From an uncultured Actinomycetes bacterium (GTDB lineage Bacteria > Actinomycetota > Thermoleophilia > Miltoncostaeales > Miltoncostaeaceae), in the NCBI GenBank assembly GCA_903928615.1, contig CAIYRJ010000242.1:1-6351 (forward strand): DNA of 6,351 nucleotides. The letters run 5' to 3'. Shown piece after piece: positions 1 through 5,514 of the stretch (position 1 is its first letter; every line of letters begins with the position of its first letter). The notes below the pieces were generated by a model. That model saw nothing but the letters and a program-made list of their open reading frames with translations, had not been told where the DNA came from and ran no database searches. Made by a program: the position numbers and the translations under genes.

Positions 1-2
1 CG

Positions 3-179
3 GGCGTGGACGACGAGCACCGCCTCGCCCTGCTGCACGCCATCGCCTGGCACCACGGCCCGCCCGCCGGGCAGCACGTGGGCCAGGCCTCGGCCGAGGC
101 CATCGCCCTCTGGCGCGCAAACTCCATGGAGGCGGGAGTGAAGGCCCGCATGGAGGGCGCGAGCGCCCTCGACGACTGA
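3..179 (+). CDS. C-terminal fragment of an unidentified protein, cut by the left edge
   Basis: This open frame enters from the left edge and ends at a TGA at 177-179, leaving 58 residues. Nearly all codons end in G or C, as expected for a real gene in this genome. The fragment starts GVDDEHRLALLHAIAWHHG, has a His-rich stretch, then a helical, Ala- and Glu-rich tail ending GASALDD. I recognise no domain, and the true start is outside the window. It is the only gene here on the plus strand and converges on the collagen-like gene with 18 bases between the two stops, so it is not part of the minus-strand cluster. Confidence 0.65.
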   Translation, partial: GVDDEHRLALLHAIAWHHGPPAGQHVGQASAEAIALWRANSMEAGVKARMEGASALDD

Positions 180-180
180 C

Positions 181-205
181 CGGGGCCGGAGCCCGCCTCA
201 GCTCC
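181..205. terminator. Possible hairpin between convergent genes (weak)
   Basis: The short convergent gap and the 3' end of the collagen-like gene can form two mutually exclusive small hairpins: GGGC/GCCC (183-186 with 191-194, 4-base loop) and GGAGC/GCTCC (188-192 with 201-205, 8-base loop). Neither is followed by a T-run on either strand, so this is not a textbook intrinsic terminator. It lies where a bidirectional terminator would be expected, but such short GC stems also arise by chance at this base composition. Confidence 0.2.
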
Positions 206-935
206 CGAGCACCAGCACCCCGAGGGCCGTGTTCCCGGACACCACCTCTCCGGTGGTGGTGGCGCAGTTGAGGACCGCCGTCACGGTGTGGGCGCCCGGC
301 TGCACGACCCCCGTGGTGATGCCGTTGGTCTGGAACGAGGCCGGTTCGGTGGTGGTCCACCAGGGATACATGGCGATCGCCGATCCCGGCACAGCGGTGT
401 CATCCACGTAGAGGGCGAGGGTGGGCCTCACGTTCGGGACACCACCGGAGCAGTCAGGGCTGCCGACCACGCCCCGTAGCGACACCCACAGCCGCCCCGC
501 CGTCGTGGTGGTGATGGTCTGGGTAGCCACGGCCAGGCCCAGCGGGTTCACAGCCGGCGTGGGGTTGAAGGCGGAGGCCCTCACGAAGCCCTCCGTCGGA
601 CCCACGGCCCCCTGGCTGCCCGGCGCACCGGTAGGCCCGATGGGCCCTGTCGGCCCCGCCGGCCCCGTCGGCCCCGCGGGACCCGCCGGACCCTGGGCGC
701 CGGCGGCGCCCTGGGCGATCACCCCTGGCGCGAGGTCGGTGGCCCGCACCGAGCCATCGGCGATCTGCTCCGACCCCACCGCGCCCTTGGCGATCTTCTT
801 GCCCGTCACGGCATCCGCGCGGATCTGCTTGGTGCCCACCGAGTTCGCGGGCAGCGCGGTGATGGCGTAGGTGGTGCCGCCGAGCGCCACGATCAGGGCG
901 ATGGACGAGATGACCAGCGAGGGGGTGATCTTCAT
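198..935 (-). CDS. Secreted or surface-anchored collagen-like protein with decapeptide repeats and a C-terminal head domain
   Basis: A 245-residue exported protein with no catalytic motif, probably structural or adhesive. Residues 1-28 form a signal or anchor: a basic start (MKI), then a hydrophobic run to about residue 24, with no clear cleavage site. Residues 32-71 are four tandem decapeptides of the form [SA]VxxxxIAxG. Residues 76-114 are 13 uninterrupted G-x-y triplets, many of them GPA or GPT, as in bacterial collagen-like proteins. Residues 116-245 look like a beta-rich head, with two cysteines (C162, C224) that could pair. The ATG at 935 has a TGAGG ribosome site six bases upstream. 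The gene lies 78 bases after ychF, so it may share that transcript or have its own promoter. The N-terminal style is typical of Thermoleophilia. The trimeric stalk-and-head picture is inferred from collagen triplets in general. Confidence 0.85.
   Translation of the reverse strand: MKITPSLVISSIALIVALGGTTYAITALPANSVGTKQIRADAVTGKKIAKGAVGSEQIADGSVRATDLAPGVIAQGAAGAQGPAGPAGPTGPAGPTGPIGPTGAPGSQGAVGPTEGFVRASAFNPTPAVNPLGLAVATQTITTTTAGRLWVSLRGVVGSPDCSGGVPNVRPTLALYVDDTAVPGSAIAMYPWWTTTEPASFQTNGITTGVVQPGAHTVTAVLNCATTTGEVVSGNTALGVLVLGS
594..710 (-). repeat. Collagen-type G-x-y triplet repeat tract
   Basis: Thirteen consecutive codon triplets encode Gly-x-y (residues 76-114 of the collagen-like protein). 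At the DNA level this gives near-identical 9-base units, seen on the plus strand as repeated GGCCCCGCC/GGCCCCGTC around 648-684. Such tracts change length readily by slippage, so the repeat number may differ between strains. Confidence 0.85.
723..842 (-). repeat. Four tandem decapeptide-coding repeats
   Basis: Residues 32-71 of the collagen-like protein divide exactly into four 10-residue units: SVGTKQIRAD, AVTGKKIAKG, AVGSEQIADG and SVRATDLAPG. Val at unit position 2 is invariant, position 7 is Ile or Leu, and the last position is mostly Gly. The DNA has diverged, so the repeat is seen in the protein only. A regular decapeptide would suit a beta-helical or otherwise extended stalk. Confidence 0.75.
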
Positions 936-941
936 GGTGCG

Positions 942-946
942 CCTCA
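942..946 (-). promoter_or_regulatory. Ribosome binding site of the collagen-like gene
   Basis: TGAGG on the minus strand, six bases before the ATG at 935. It supports that start, which also gives a proper signal segment with a lysine near the N-terminus. Confidence 0.6.
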
Positions 947-959
947 GGGGTGGCTGGCG

Positions 960-985
960 GCCGATGCAACCGGGATGGTATCGGC
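960..985 (-). other. Imperfect inverted repeat between ychF and the collagen-like gene
   Basis: GCCGAT (960-965) pairs with ATCGGC (980-985), and ACC (969-971) pairs with GGT (977-979) around a 5-base loop, leaving a 3-base bulge. It sits in the 78-base gap, upstream of the collagen-like gene's ribosome site. It has no T-run behind it. It could be an operator, an mRNA structure or an attenuating hairpin, or could be chance. A second small stem, GCCCG/CGGGC (995-999 with 1005-1009), lies just after the ychF stop. Confidence 0.3.
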
Positions 986-1013
986 ACAGGGCGCGCCCGC
1001 ACGCCGGGCAGGT

Positions 1014-2093
1014 CTACACGTTGAAGCGGATCTGCATGACGTCGCCTTCCTGCACGACGTAGTCCTTGCCCTCCATGCGGGCCAGCGCCACCTCGCGGGC
1101 CTTGGCGAACGAGCCGCACTCCACGAGCTTGTCCCACGGCACCACCTCGGCGCGGATGAAGCCGCGCTCCATGTCGCTGTGGATCTTCCCGGCGGCCTTG
1201 TCGGCCGGGGTGCCGCGGGGGATCGGCCAGGCGCGGGCCTCGGGCGGCCCGGACCCGGTGAAGAACGTGATGAGGTCGAGCAGGCGGTAGCCGGCGGCGA
1301 TCACGGCGTCTGCCCCGCGGGTGGAGCCCAGGCCCATCTCCTCGGCGAACTCCGCGGCCTCGGCAGGGTCCATCTCGGCGAGCTCGAGCTCCACGCCCAC
1401 GGGAAGCGCCAGCGCCTGCGCGCCCTGCTCGGCGGCGTAGGCCGCCACGTCGGCGGGCGGGTCGCCGGGGTCGTCGGTGTTCACCAGGTAGAGCACGGGC
1501 TTGGCGGTGAGCAGGCCCATGCCCTGGGCCACCGCGATGGCGTCGGCGTCGTCCATGGTGCGCACGGGTAGGCCGGCCTCGAGCTGGGCCGTAATGGCCT
1601 CCAGCGCCGCAGCCTCGGCCTTGGCGTCGGCATCGCCAGCGCGCACGCCCTTCTGCACCTTCTCCATGCGCCGCTCCACCTGGCCGGCGTCGGCGAGGAT
1701 CAGTTCGTCGTCCACCGCCTTGGCGTCGGCCAGCGGGTCGACCTCGCGCTCGAGCGGGTGCGGCACCTCGGCGTTGGCGAAGCCGCGCAGCACGTGCACC
1801 GTGGCCTCGAGCTCGCGGATGCGCCCCAGCGCCGCGCCGCCCAGGCCCTCGCCCTGCCCGGCGCCCTCGCTTAGCCCGGCGATGTCCACCACCTCAACCT
1901 GTGCCTGCACGCGGTTGGGGATGTCCTGCACGTCGGCGATGGCGTCGATGCGCGGGTCGGGCACGCTGGCCACGCCCACGTTGGGCTCGCGGGTGGTGAA
2001 GGGGTAGGGCGCGACCTCCGCGCTCCCACCGGTCACCAGGTTGAAGAGGGCGGTCTTGCCGGAGTTGGTGAGGCCTACGAGCCCGAGCTGCAG
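1014..2093 (-). CDS. ychF: YchF/OLA1-family P-loop ATPase/GTPase, divergent, probable CTG start
   Basis: A 359-residue Obg-class P-loop protein (family usually about 363). YchF/OLA1 proteins bind ribosomes and hydrolyse ATP in preference to GTP. The order is: P-loop GLTNSGKT at residues 7-14, EPNVGV switch region near 36-41, VVDIAGL (G3) ending at residue 74, the family histidine in HVLRGF (H100), a charged coiled-coil insertion about 138-175, the G4 position NTDD at 205-208, and a C-terminal TGS domain (about 273-359) ending with the classic GKDYVVQEGDV and RFNV. Departures from the family: NTDD instead of NxxE, Thr33 where E. coli has Cys35, LGRIRE where LANIRE is usual, and PVGVE where CAKIE is common. 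The first GTG (2036) would remove the P-loop, and no ATG, GTG or TTG lies between it and the stop at 2154-2156. CTG at 2093 gives the expected (M)QLGLVGL N-terminus one base after the upstream stop. It could be a specialised YchF paralogue. Confidence 0.9.
   Translation of the reverse strand: MQLGLVGLTNSGKTALFNLVTGGSAEVAPYPFTTREPNVGVASVPDPRIDAIADVQDIPNRVQAQVEVVDIAGLSEGAGQGEGLGGAALGRIRELEATVHVLRGFANAEVPHPLEREVDPLADAKAVDDELILADAGQVERRMEKVQKGVRAGDADAKAEAAALEAITAQLEAGLPVRTMDDADAIAVAQGMGLLTAKPVLYLVNTDDPGDPPADVAAYAAEQGAQALALPVGVELELAEMDPAEAAEFAEEMGLGSTRGADAVIAAGYRLLDLITFFTGSGPPEARAWPIPRGTPADKAAGKIHSDMERGFIRAEVVPWDKLVECGSFAKAREVALARMEGKDYVVQEGDVMQIRFNV
2091..2093 (-). promoter_or_regulatory. Probable non-canonical CTG start codon of ychF
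   Basis: CTG lies exactly where family alignment puts the initiator (about six residues before the first P-loop glycine). It is one base after the TGA (2095-2097) of the 72-residue gene, with a GGCGGGG purine-rich stretch six bases upstream, so translation could restart there after termination. A sequencing or assembly error turning ATG into CTG is the main alternative. Confidence 0.55.
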
Positions 2094-2094
2094 A

Positions 2095-2313
2095 TCAGGC
2101 CCCGCCGAACCCGATGCGGCCGTTGGCGTCGCCCGGCAGCACCCGCATGTACGTCACCTTGCCGAGGTCGATGGCGTTCTCGCCCTCCTCGGATGCCACC
2201 TCGTGGAACCCATCGCCACCAAGCGCGCCCCGGAGGGTGGGGACGGCGTCATCCTCCACGGTGAGGAGGAGGACGCCGCCGCCCTCGAGGCCCAGCTCGA
2301 TGCGTCGGCTCAC
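2095..2313 (-). CDS. Small protein of unknown function, coupled between the radical SAM gene and ychF
   Basis: A 72-residue protein with a GTG start (2313) that overlaps the radical SAM stop in a GTGA, preceded by AAGG at 2321-2324 with 7-base spacing. I do not recognise a named family. It is soluble, acidic and probably alpha/beta: an N-terminal strand (SRRIELGLEGGGVLLLTV), a helix-like stretch with DDAVPTLRGAL, then a beta-rich second half with IDLGKVTYMRVL and a glycine-rich end, RIGFGGA. It has no cysteine, signal peptide or membrane segment. The GC-ending codons and tight junctions on both sides (4-base overlap, 1-base gap) support a real gene. Its position suggests that its level is tied to ychF, perhaps as a partner or simply as the gene on which ychF translation depends. 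That role is inference. Confidence 0.75.
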   Translation of the reverse strand: MSRRIELGLEGGGVLLLTVEDDAVPTLRGALGGDGFHEVASEEGENAIDLGKVTYMRVLPGDANGRIGFGGA

Positions 2314-3950
2314 GAGAGCACCTTGAGCGAGTCCGACTCCTGGCCCTGCGGCTCGGACTCTACGGGCGGGGTCCACGCCGGCAGGCGGCGGATCTCGTCG
2401 AGGTGCACCATCGACTCCGGCTGGTCCGTGAACTTCAGCAGCTGCTTGCGGCCGTAGGCACGGAAGATCGCCACGCCCAGGGTCTCGTAGATCGTGCGCA
2501 TACCGCGACGCGAGATGGTGGTGCGGATGAGCTTGAAGCTCTCCGACGGGCGGTTGGTGAGCCAGAGGCGGATCGCCTTGGGCAGGTTCTTCATGAACTT
2601 CACCTCGGTGAGGAGGCGGAGGAACTGCCACAGGTTGGCGCGGATCTCCTTCTTGCCGAGCTCCCACGGCGTCTTCTTGGAGTAGAAGCGCAGCATGTTC
2701 TTCCAGGTCTCCATCTGGAGCTGGTAGGGCGTCATGAGCTTCGGCTGGATGATGCAGTGGTGCCCGTCGTACAGCGAGTAGTCGTCGGTGAGCACCCGGC
2801 CCTCGGCACGCATCTGGGCGTCGAACGCCGTGCCCGGCAGCGTGGTGAGCATCATCATCTGCAGGGTGTCGACACCGTGCTCGATGGCGAAGTCCACCGT
2901 GGCACGCACGGTCTCGGGCGTGTCGGTGTCGGCGCCCACCACGAACATCCCGTGCACCCGGATGCCGTAGTCGTGGAGCAGCTTGATCGAGGTGGTGATG
3001 TGCTCGACGGTCTGCTTCTTGTTGTAGGCGTCGAGGCCCTCCTGCGTGATGCTCTCGAAGCCGATGTACACCATGTAGCAACCGGAGTCGCGCATGAGCG
3101 ACAGCAGCTCGTGGTCGGGCTCGAGGGTCTGCTTGCTCTTGTAGATCGAGTCGGCGCGGATCTGCGCGGTCCACTGGGGCGTGATGCCCTCGTCGATCAT
3201 CGCGCGGAAGAGCGACTTCGACTGCTTCTTGTCGACGATGAAGATGTCGTCGTAGAAGAAGACGCGCTCGGGGTTTACCCCGCGCAGCTCGGTCATCATG
3301 TTCTCCACCGAGCGCGTGCGCAGCTTGCGGCCGAACATCTTGATGACGCTGCAGAACGAGCAGTCGTACGGGCAGCCCCACTTCATCATGATCGGGTGCG
3401 TGACCATGCGCTCGTGGCCCTCGAGCAGGTCGAGCGCGGGGAACGGCAGGTTGTCGAGGTCCTCGCCCGACGCCATCGGCGCCTCGGGGTTGTCCACCTG
3501 CTGGCCGTTCTCGATGAACGACAGCCCCATGATCTCGTGCAGGCCGGCCTGGTCGCGGTCACCGCGGAACCACTCCATGAACTGGGCGAAGCCCACGTGC
3601 CCCTCGCGGCGGATCACGTAGTCGGCGTGCTGCAGGGCCTCATGCGACATGAAGGTGACGTGCGAGCCGCCGAAGAGCACCGGGATGCCCGCGGCGCGGC
3701 AGCGGTCGGCGTAGCGGTAGCCCTCGAGCGTGGTGTTGGTGGTGGTGGAGATGCACACCAGGTCGGCGGTGAGCACGTCGTCCCAATCCACCTCCACGCC
3801 GCGGATGAGCTCGCAGTAGATGTGCTGGTCCACGTCGTCGTACGTGTTGCGGGCGATCGCGGCGAGCAGGGGCAGGCCCAGCTTGGGGAGGTTGGCGATC
3901 TCATAGATCGTGGCCCCCCGGGGCTTCGGCTCGATGTATCGGATCTTCAC
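2310..3950 (-). CDS. B12-binding-domain radical SAM enzyme, substrate unknown
   Basis: A 546-residue enzyme. Residues 1-130 are a Rossmann-like cobalamin-binding-type domain, with ADLVCIS and FGGSHVTF followed by ADYVIRREG; the cobalamin-ligand DxHxxG motif is not evident. Residues about 185-400 are the radical SAM barrel, with the CxxxCxxC iron-sulfur triad GCPYDCSFC (C193, C197, C200), FFYDDIF, VYIGFES (294-300) and VGADTDT (338-344). A basic, helical C-terminal region follows (about 400-510), with a charged tail. This layout matches the BchE/HpnR/HpnJ-like group, which makes methylated or rearranged lipids, tetrapyrroles and natural products, but the substrate cannot be told from sequence. 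Only five other cysteines exist, with no CxnC pairs, so extra clusters are unlikely. The GTG start at 3950 is fixed by GGAGG eight bases upstream. It follows the epimerase by 32 bases. Confidence 0.93.
   Translation of the reverse strand: MKIRYIEPKPRGATIYEIANLPKLGLPLLAAIARNTYDDVDQHIYCELIRGVEVDWDDVLTADLVCISTTTNTTLEGYRYADRCRAAGIPVLFGGSHVTFMSHEALQHADYVIRREGHVGFAQFMEWFRGDRDQAGLHEIMGLSFIENGQQVDNPEAPMASGEDLDNLPFPALDLLEGHERMVTHPIMMKWGCPYDCSFCSVIKMFGRKLRTRSVENMMTELRGVNPERVFFYDDIFIVDKKQSKSLFRAMIDEGITPQWTAQIRADSIYKSKQTLEPDHELLSLMRDSGCYMVYIGFESITQEGLDAYNKKQTVEHITTSIKLLHDYGIRVHGMFVVGADTDTPETVRATVDFAIEHGVDTLQMMMLTTLPGTAFDAQMRAEGRVLTDDYSLYDGHHCIIQPKLMTPYQLQMETWKNMLRFYSKKTPWELGKKEIRANLWQFLRLLTEVKFMKNLPKAIRLWLTNRPSESFKLIRTTISRRGMRTIYETLGVAIFRAYGRKQLLKFTDQPESMVHLDEIRRLPAWTPPVESEPQGQESDSLKVLS
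2321..2324 (-). promoter_or_regulatory. Ribosome binding site of the 72-residue gene
   Basis: AAGG on the minus strand, seven bases before the GTG at 2313 and inside the 3' end of the radical SAM gene. It is modest but well placed, and with the GTGA overlap it points to coupled translation. Confidence 0.45.
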
Positions 3951-3958
3951 GCGTCAGG

Positions 3959-3963
3959 CCTCC
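3959..3963 (-). promoter_or_regulatory. Strong ribosome binding site of the radical SAM gene
   Basis: GGAGG on the minus strand, eight bases before the GTG at 3950. It is the clearest Shine-Dalgarno site in the window and decides the start in favour of MKIRYIEPKP. Confidence 0.75.
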
Positions 3964-3982
3964 GGCGTGGTTGGTGCGGCGT

Positions 3983-4387
3983 TCAATGGTCTTCGACGAG
4001 TTCGGTGAGTACCCCGCCCGTCGACCGGGGATGCAGGAAGGCCACCATGTGGCCCCCGAGTCCGCGCCGGGGCGCGGTGTCAATCAATTCGACGCCCTCA
4101 TCTGCCAGTTCACGAAGCGTGGACTCCAGATGGGGAACGGCGAATGCCACATGATGCATGCCCGGGCCCTTCTTGGCTAGGAATCGGGCCACACCTGTGT
4201 CCTCCGTCACCGGGGCGATGAGCTCCACGTACGACGGTCCGGACCCCAGCAGCACGGCCTCCACGCCCTGGTCGGGCATCACCTCGCGCACGCCCACCTC
4301 CATGCCGAGCACGTCCCGGTAGGCCGGGATCTCCGCATCGAGGTCGGCGACCACATATCCCACGTGGTGGATGAGGCCGAGGTGCAT
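3983..4387 (-). CDS. mce: Methylmalonyl-CoA epimerase (VOC superfamily)
   Basis: A 134-residue protein with two betaalphabetabetabeta modules. It interconverts (2S)- and (2R)-methylmalonyl-CoA, linking propionyl-CoA carboxylase to the B12-dependent methylmalonyl-CoA mutase in the cytoplasm. Module one starts LIHHVGYVVADLD and runs to SYVELIAP; module two has MHHVAFAV and ends with HMVAFLHP, STGGVLTELVE. By family pattern the metal ligands are H8, E55, H79 and E129; the acid/base glutamate cannot be named with certainty. The FLHPxSTGGVL signature separates it from general glyoxalases. The ATG at 4387 starts 20 bases after the nicotinate phosphoribosyltransferase stop, with only a weak G-rich stretch before it. 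No mutase or carboxylase subunit is in the window, so partners must be elsewhere. Confidence 0.92.
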   Translation of the reverse strand: MHLGLIHHVGYVVADLDAEIPAYRDVLGMEVGVREVMPDQGVEAVLLGSGPSYVELIAPVTEDTGVARFLAKKGPGMHHVAFAVPHLESTLRELADEGVELIDTAPRRGLGGHMVAFLHPRSTGGVLTELVEDH

Positions 4388-4407
4388 CCCCCGGCAGGCT
4401 ACTGGAG

Positions 4408-5514
4408 TCAGCGGACCGACAGGTCCACGGGGGTGAGCCGCGGGTTGGGCATCTCGGCCCGGCCCACCTTGGCGCACGGGCGGCCATCCACGCGCACCAC
4501 GTCGGCGGTGAAGTCGTTGCTGCCGAGGAGCAGGCTCGAGCCCACGCCGTAGGCATCCACGGGCACGTCGGCGCGCTCGAACGCGTCGATCTTCTCGGCG
4601 TCGAAGCCGCCGGAGGCCACGATGCGCACCTTGCCGTGGCCCGCGTGGTCGAGCGCCTCGCGCACCTTCAGCACGAGCTCGGGCCCCACGCCCGTGGGGT
4701 CGAAGCGGCCCATCTCCTGCCACAGGCTGCGGTCCACCATGGTGCTCGAGGTGTCGAGGCGCACCCCCCAGAGGTCATCGCCCAGGGCATCTGCCACCTC
4801 CAGCGCGGTGCGCACCGAGTCGTTCTCGAAGTCCACGAGCACGATCACGTTGAGCTCGCCCGCGAACCGCTCGGCGAACTTGCGCGCGGCCAGCACGGTG
4901 TCGCCGCCATATGCCGCGATGAGCCCATGGGGCACGGTGCCCATGCCGCGGCCACCCCACCACGACGCCTGGGCGTCGGTGCTCACGCCGATCGCCCCGG
5001 CCACGTGCGCGGCCCAGCCGTCGCCGGTCTGCACCTGCCAGTGGTCGAAGCGGGCCGGGAAGTACAGGATCGGCTTGCCGCGGGCGGCCTCCACCACGGC
5101 GCGCACGTTGCGGCTGATCAGCGTGCGGCGGCCCAGCGCGCCGAGGATGAGGGTCTCGAGGTGTGCGAACAGCGAGTAGTCGCCCTCGATCGAGAGCACG
5201 GTCTCCCAGGGGGCGATCTCATCGCCGTCGTGCAGCGCCATGGCGGTGATGTCGTCGTGGGCGTCGATCCATGCGCCATCCACGCGCCGCCCCGAGCACA
5301 GGGCGAGGATCGCCAGCGCCTCGTCCACGCCGCCCAGCACCGCCTGCTCGCGCTGGAATACCTGCATCAACACGCGCGGGTGGTGGCCGTCGCTCTCGAG
5401 CACGTCCCGGGTGAACGTGAAGTAGGCGTCGCTGTAGTAGCCGTCGCGCATGCGATCCACCGGTAGCTGGAAGGTGGACGGCGCCAGGCGGGTGCGGCCG
5501 GCGGTGCTGGTCAT
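4408..5514 (-). CDS. pncB: Nicotinate phosphoribosyltransferase, short (Thermoplasma-like) type
   Basis: A 368-residue enzyme of the type II phosphoribosyltransferase fold. It joins nicotinate and PRPP to form nicotinate mononucleotide (Preiss-Handler NAD salvage), with ATP hydrolysis in most members. Landmarks: DGYYSDAYF (24-32), VLMQVFQRE (48-56), HLETLILGALGRRTLISRN (118-136), the GTVPHGLI motif (192-199), VRLDTSS (251-257), SGGFD (301-305) and DAYGVGSSL (320-328), the last two being the usual phosphate-binding loops of the barrel. It is shorter than E. coli PncB and matches the archaeal/Thermus-like branch. The cysteine-rich C-terminal knuckle reported for the Thermoplasma acidophilum enzyme is missing: after residue 340 there is one cysteine (C347). 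The ATG at 5514 overlaps the ycnI stop (ATGA), so expression is probably coupled. Quinolinate phosphoribosyltransferase is a less likely alternative. Confidence 0.9.
   Translation of the reverse strand: MTSTAGRTRLAPSTFQLPVDRMRDGYYSDAYFTFTRDVLESDGHHPRVLMQVFQREQAVLGGVDEALAILALCSGRRVDGAWIDAHDDITAMALHDGDEIAPWETVLSIEGDYSLFAHLETLILGALGRRTLISRNVRAVVEAARGKPILYFPARFDHWQVQTGDGWAAHVAGAIGVSTDAQASWWGGRGMGTVPHGLIAAYGGDTVLAARKFAERFAGELNVIVLVDFENDSVRTALEVADALGDDLWGVRLDTSSTMVDRSLWQEMGRFDPTGVGPELVLKVREALDHAGHGKVRIVASGGFDAEKIDAFERADVPVDAYGVGSSLLLGSNDFTADVVRVDGRPCAKVGRAEMPNPRLTPVDLSVR

Noticed and set aside
594..710. GC-rich tandem repeats as a CRISPR array or non-coding repeat
   Set aside because: The period follows G-x-y codon triplets in a continuous reading frame, with no spacers.
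454..1137. A minus-strand frame spanning the end of ychF and the collagen-like gene
   Set aside because: Arg/Gly-rich shadow translation in a different frame from two well-supported genes.
975..1571. Plus-strand open frames opposite ychF
   Set aside because: Antisense shadows rich in His, Gly and Ala, with no motif or ribosome site; YchF motifs cover the other strand.
2314..3381. A minus-strand open frame upstream of and in phase with the 72-residue gene
   Set aside because: It overlaps the radical SAM gene in another frame with low-complexity Arg/His/Ala/Pro sequence. Only the part after GTG 2313 has protein-like character.
2310..3950. Identification of the radical SAM enzyme as a tetraether lipid synthase
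   Set aside because: Those enzymes carry additional cysteine motifs for extra iron-sulfur clusters. Here only the CxxxCxxC triad and scattered single cysteines are present.
2403..4154. A 583-codon plus-strand open frame opposite the radical SAM and epimerase genes
   Set aside because: The translation is a His/Val/Leu/Glu/Arg-rich mix with no domain, as expected opposite GC-biased codons. The minus strand holds two clearly recognisable enzymes over the same bases.
4636..5466. A plus-strand open frame opposite the nicotinate phosphoribosyltransferase
   Set aside because: Antisense of a confident enzyme gene, with shadow composition.
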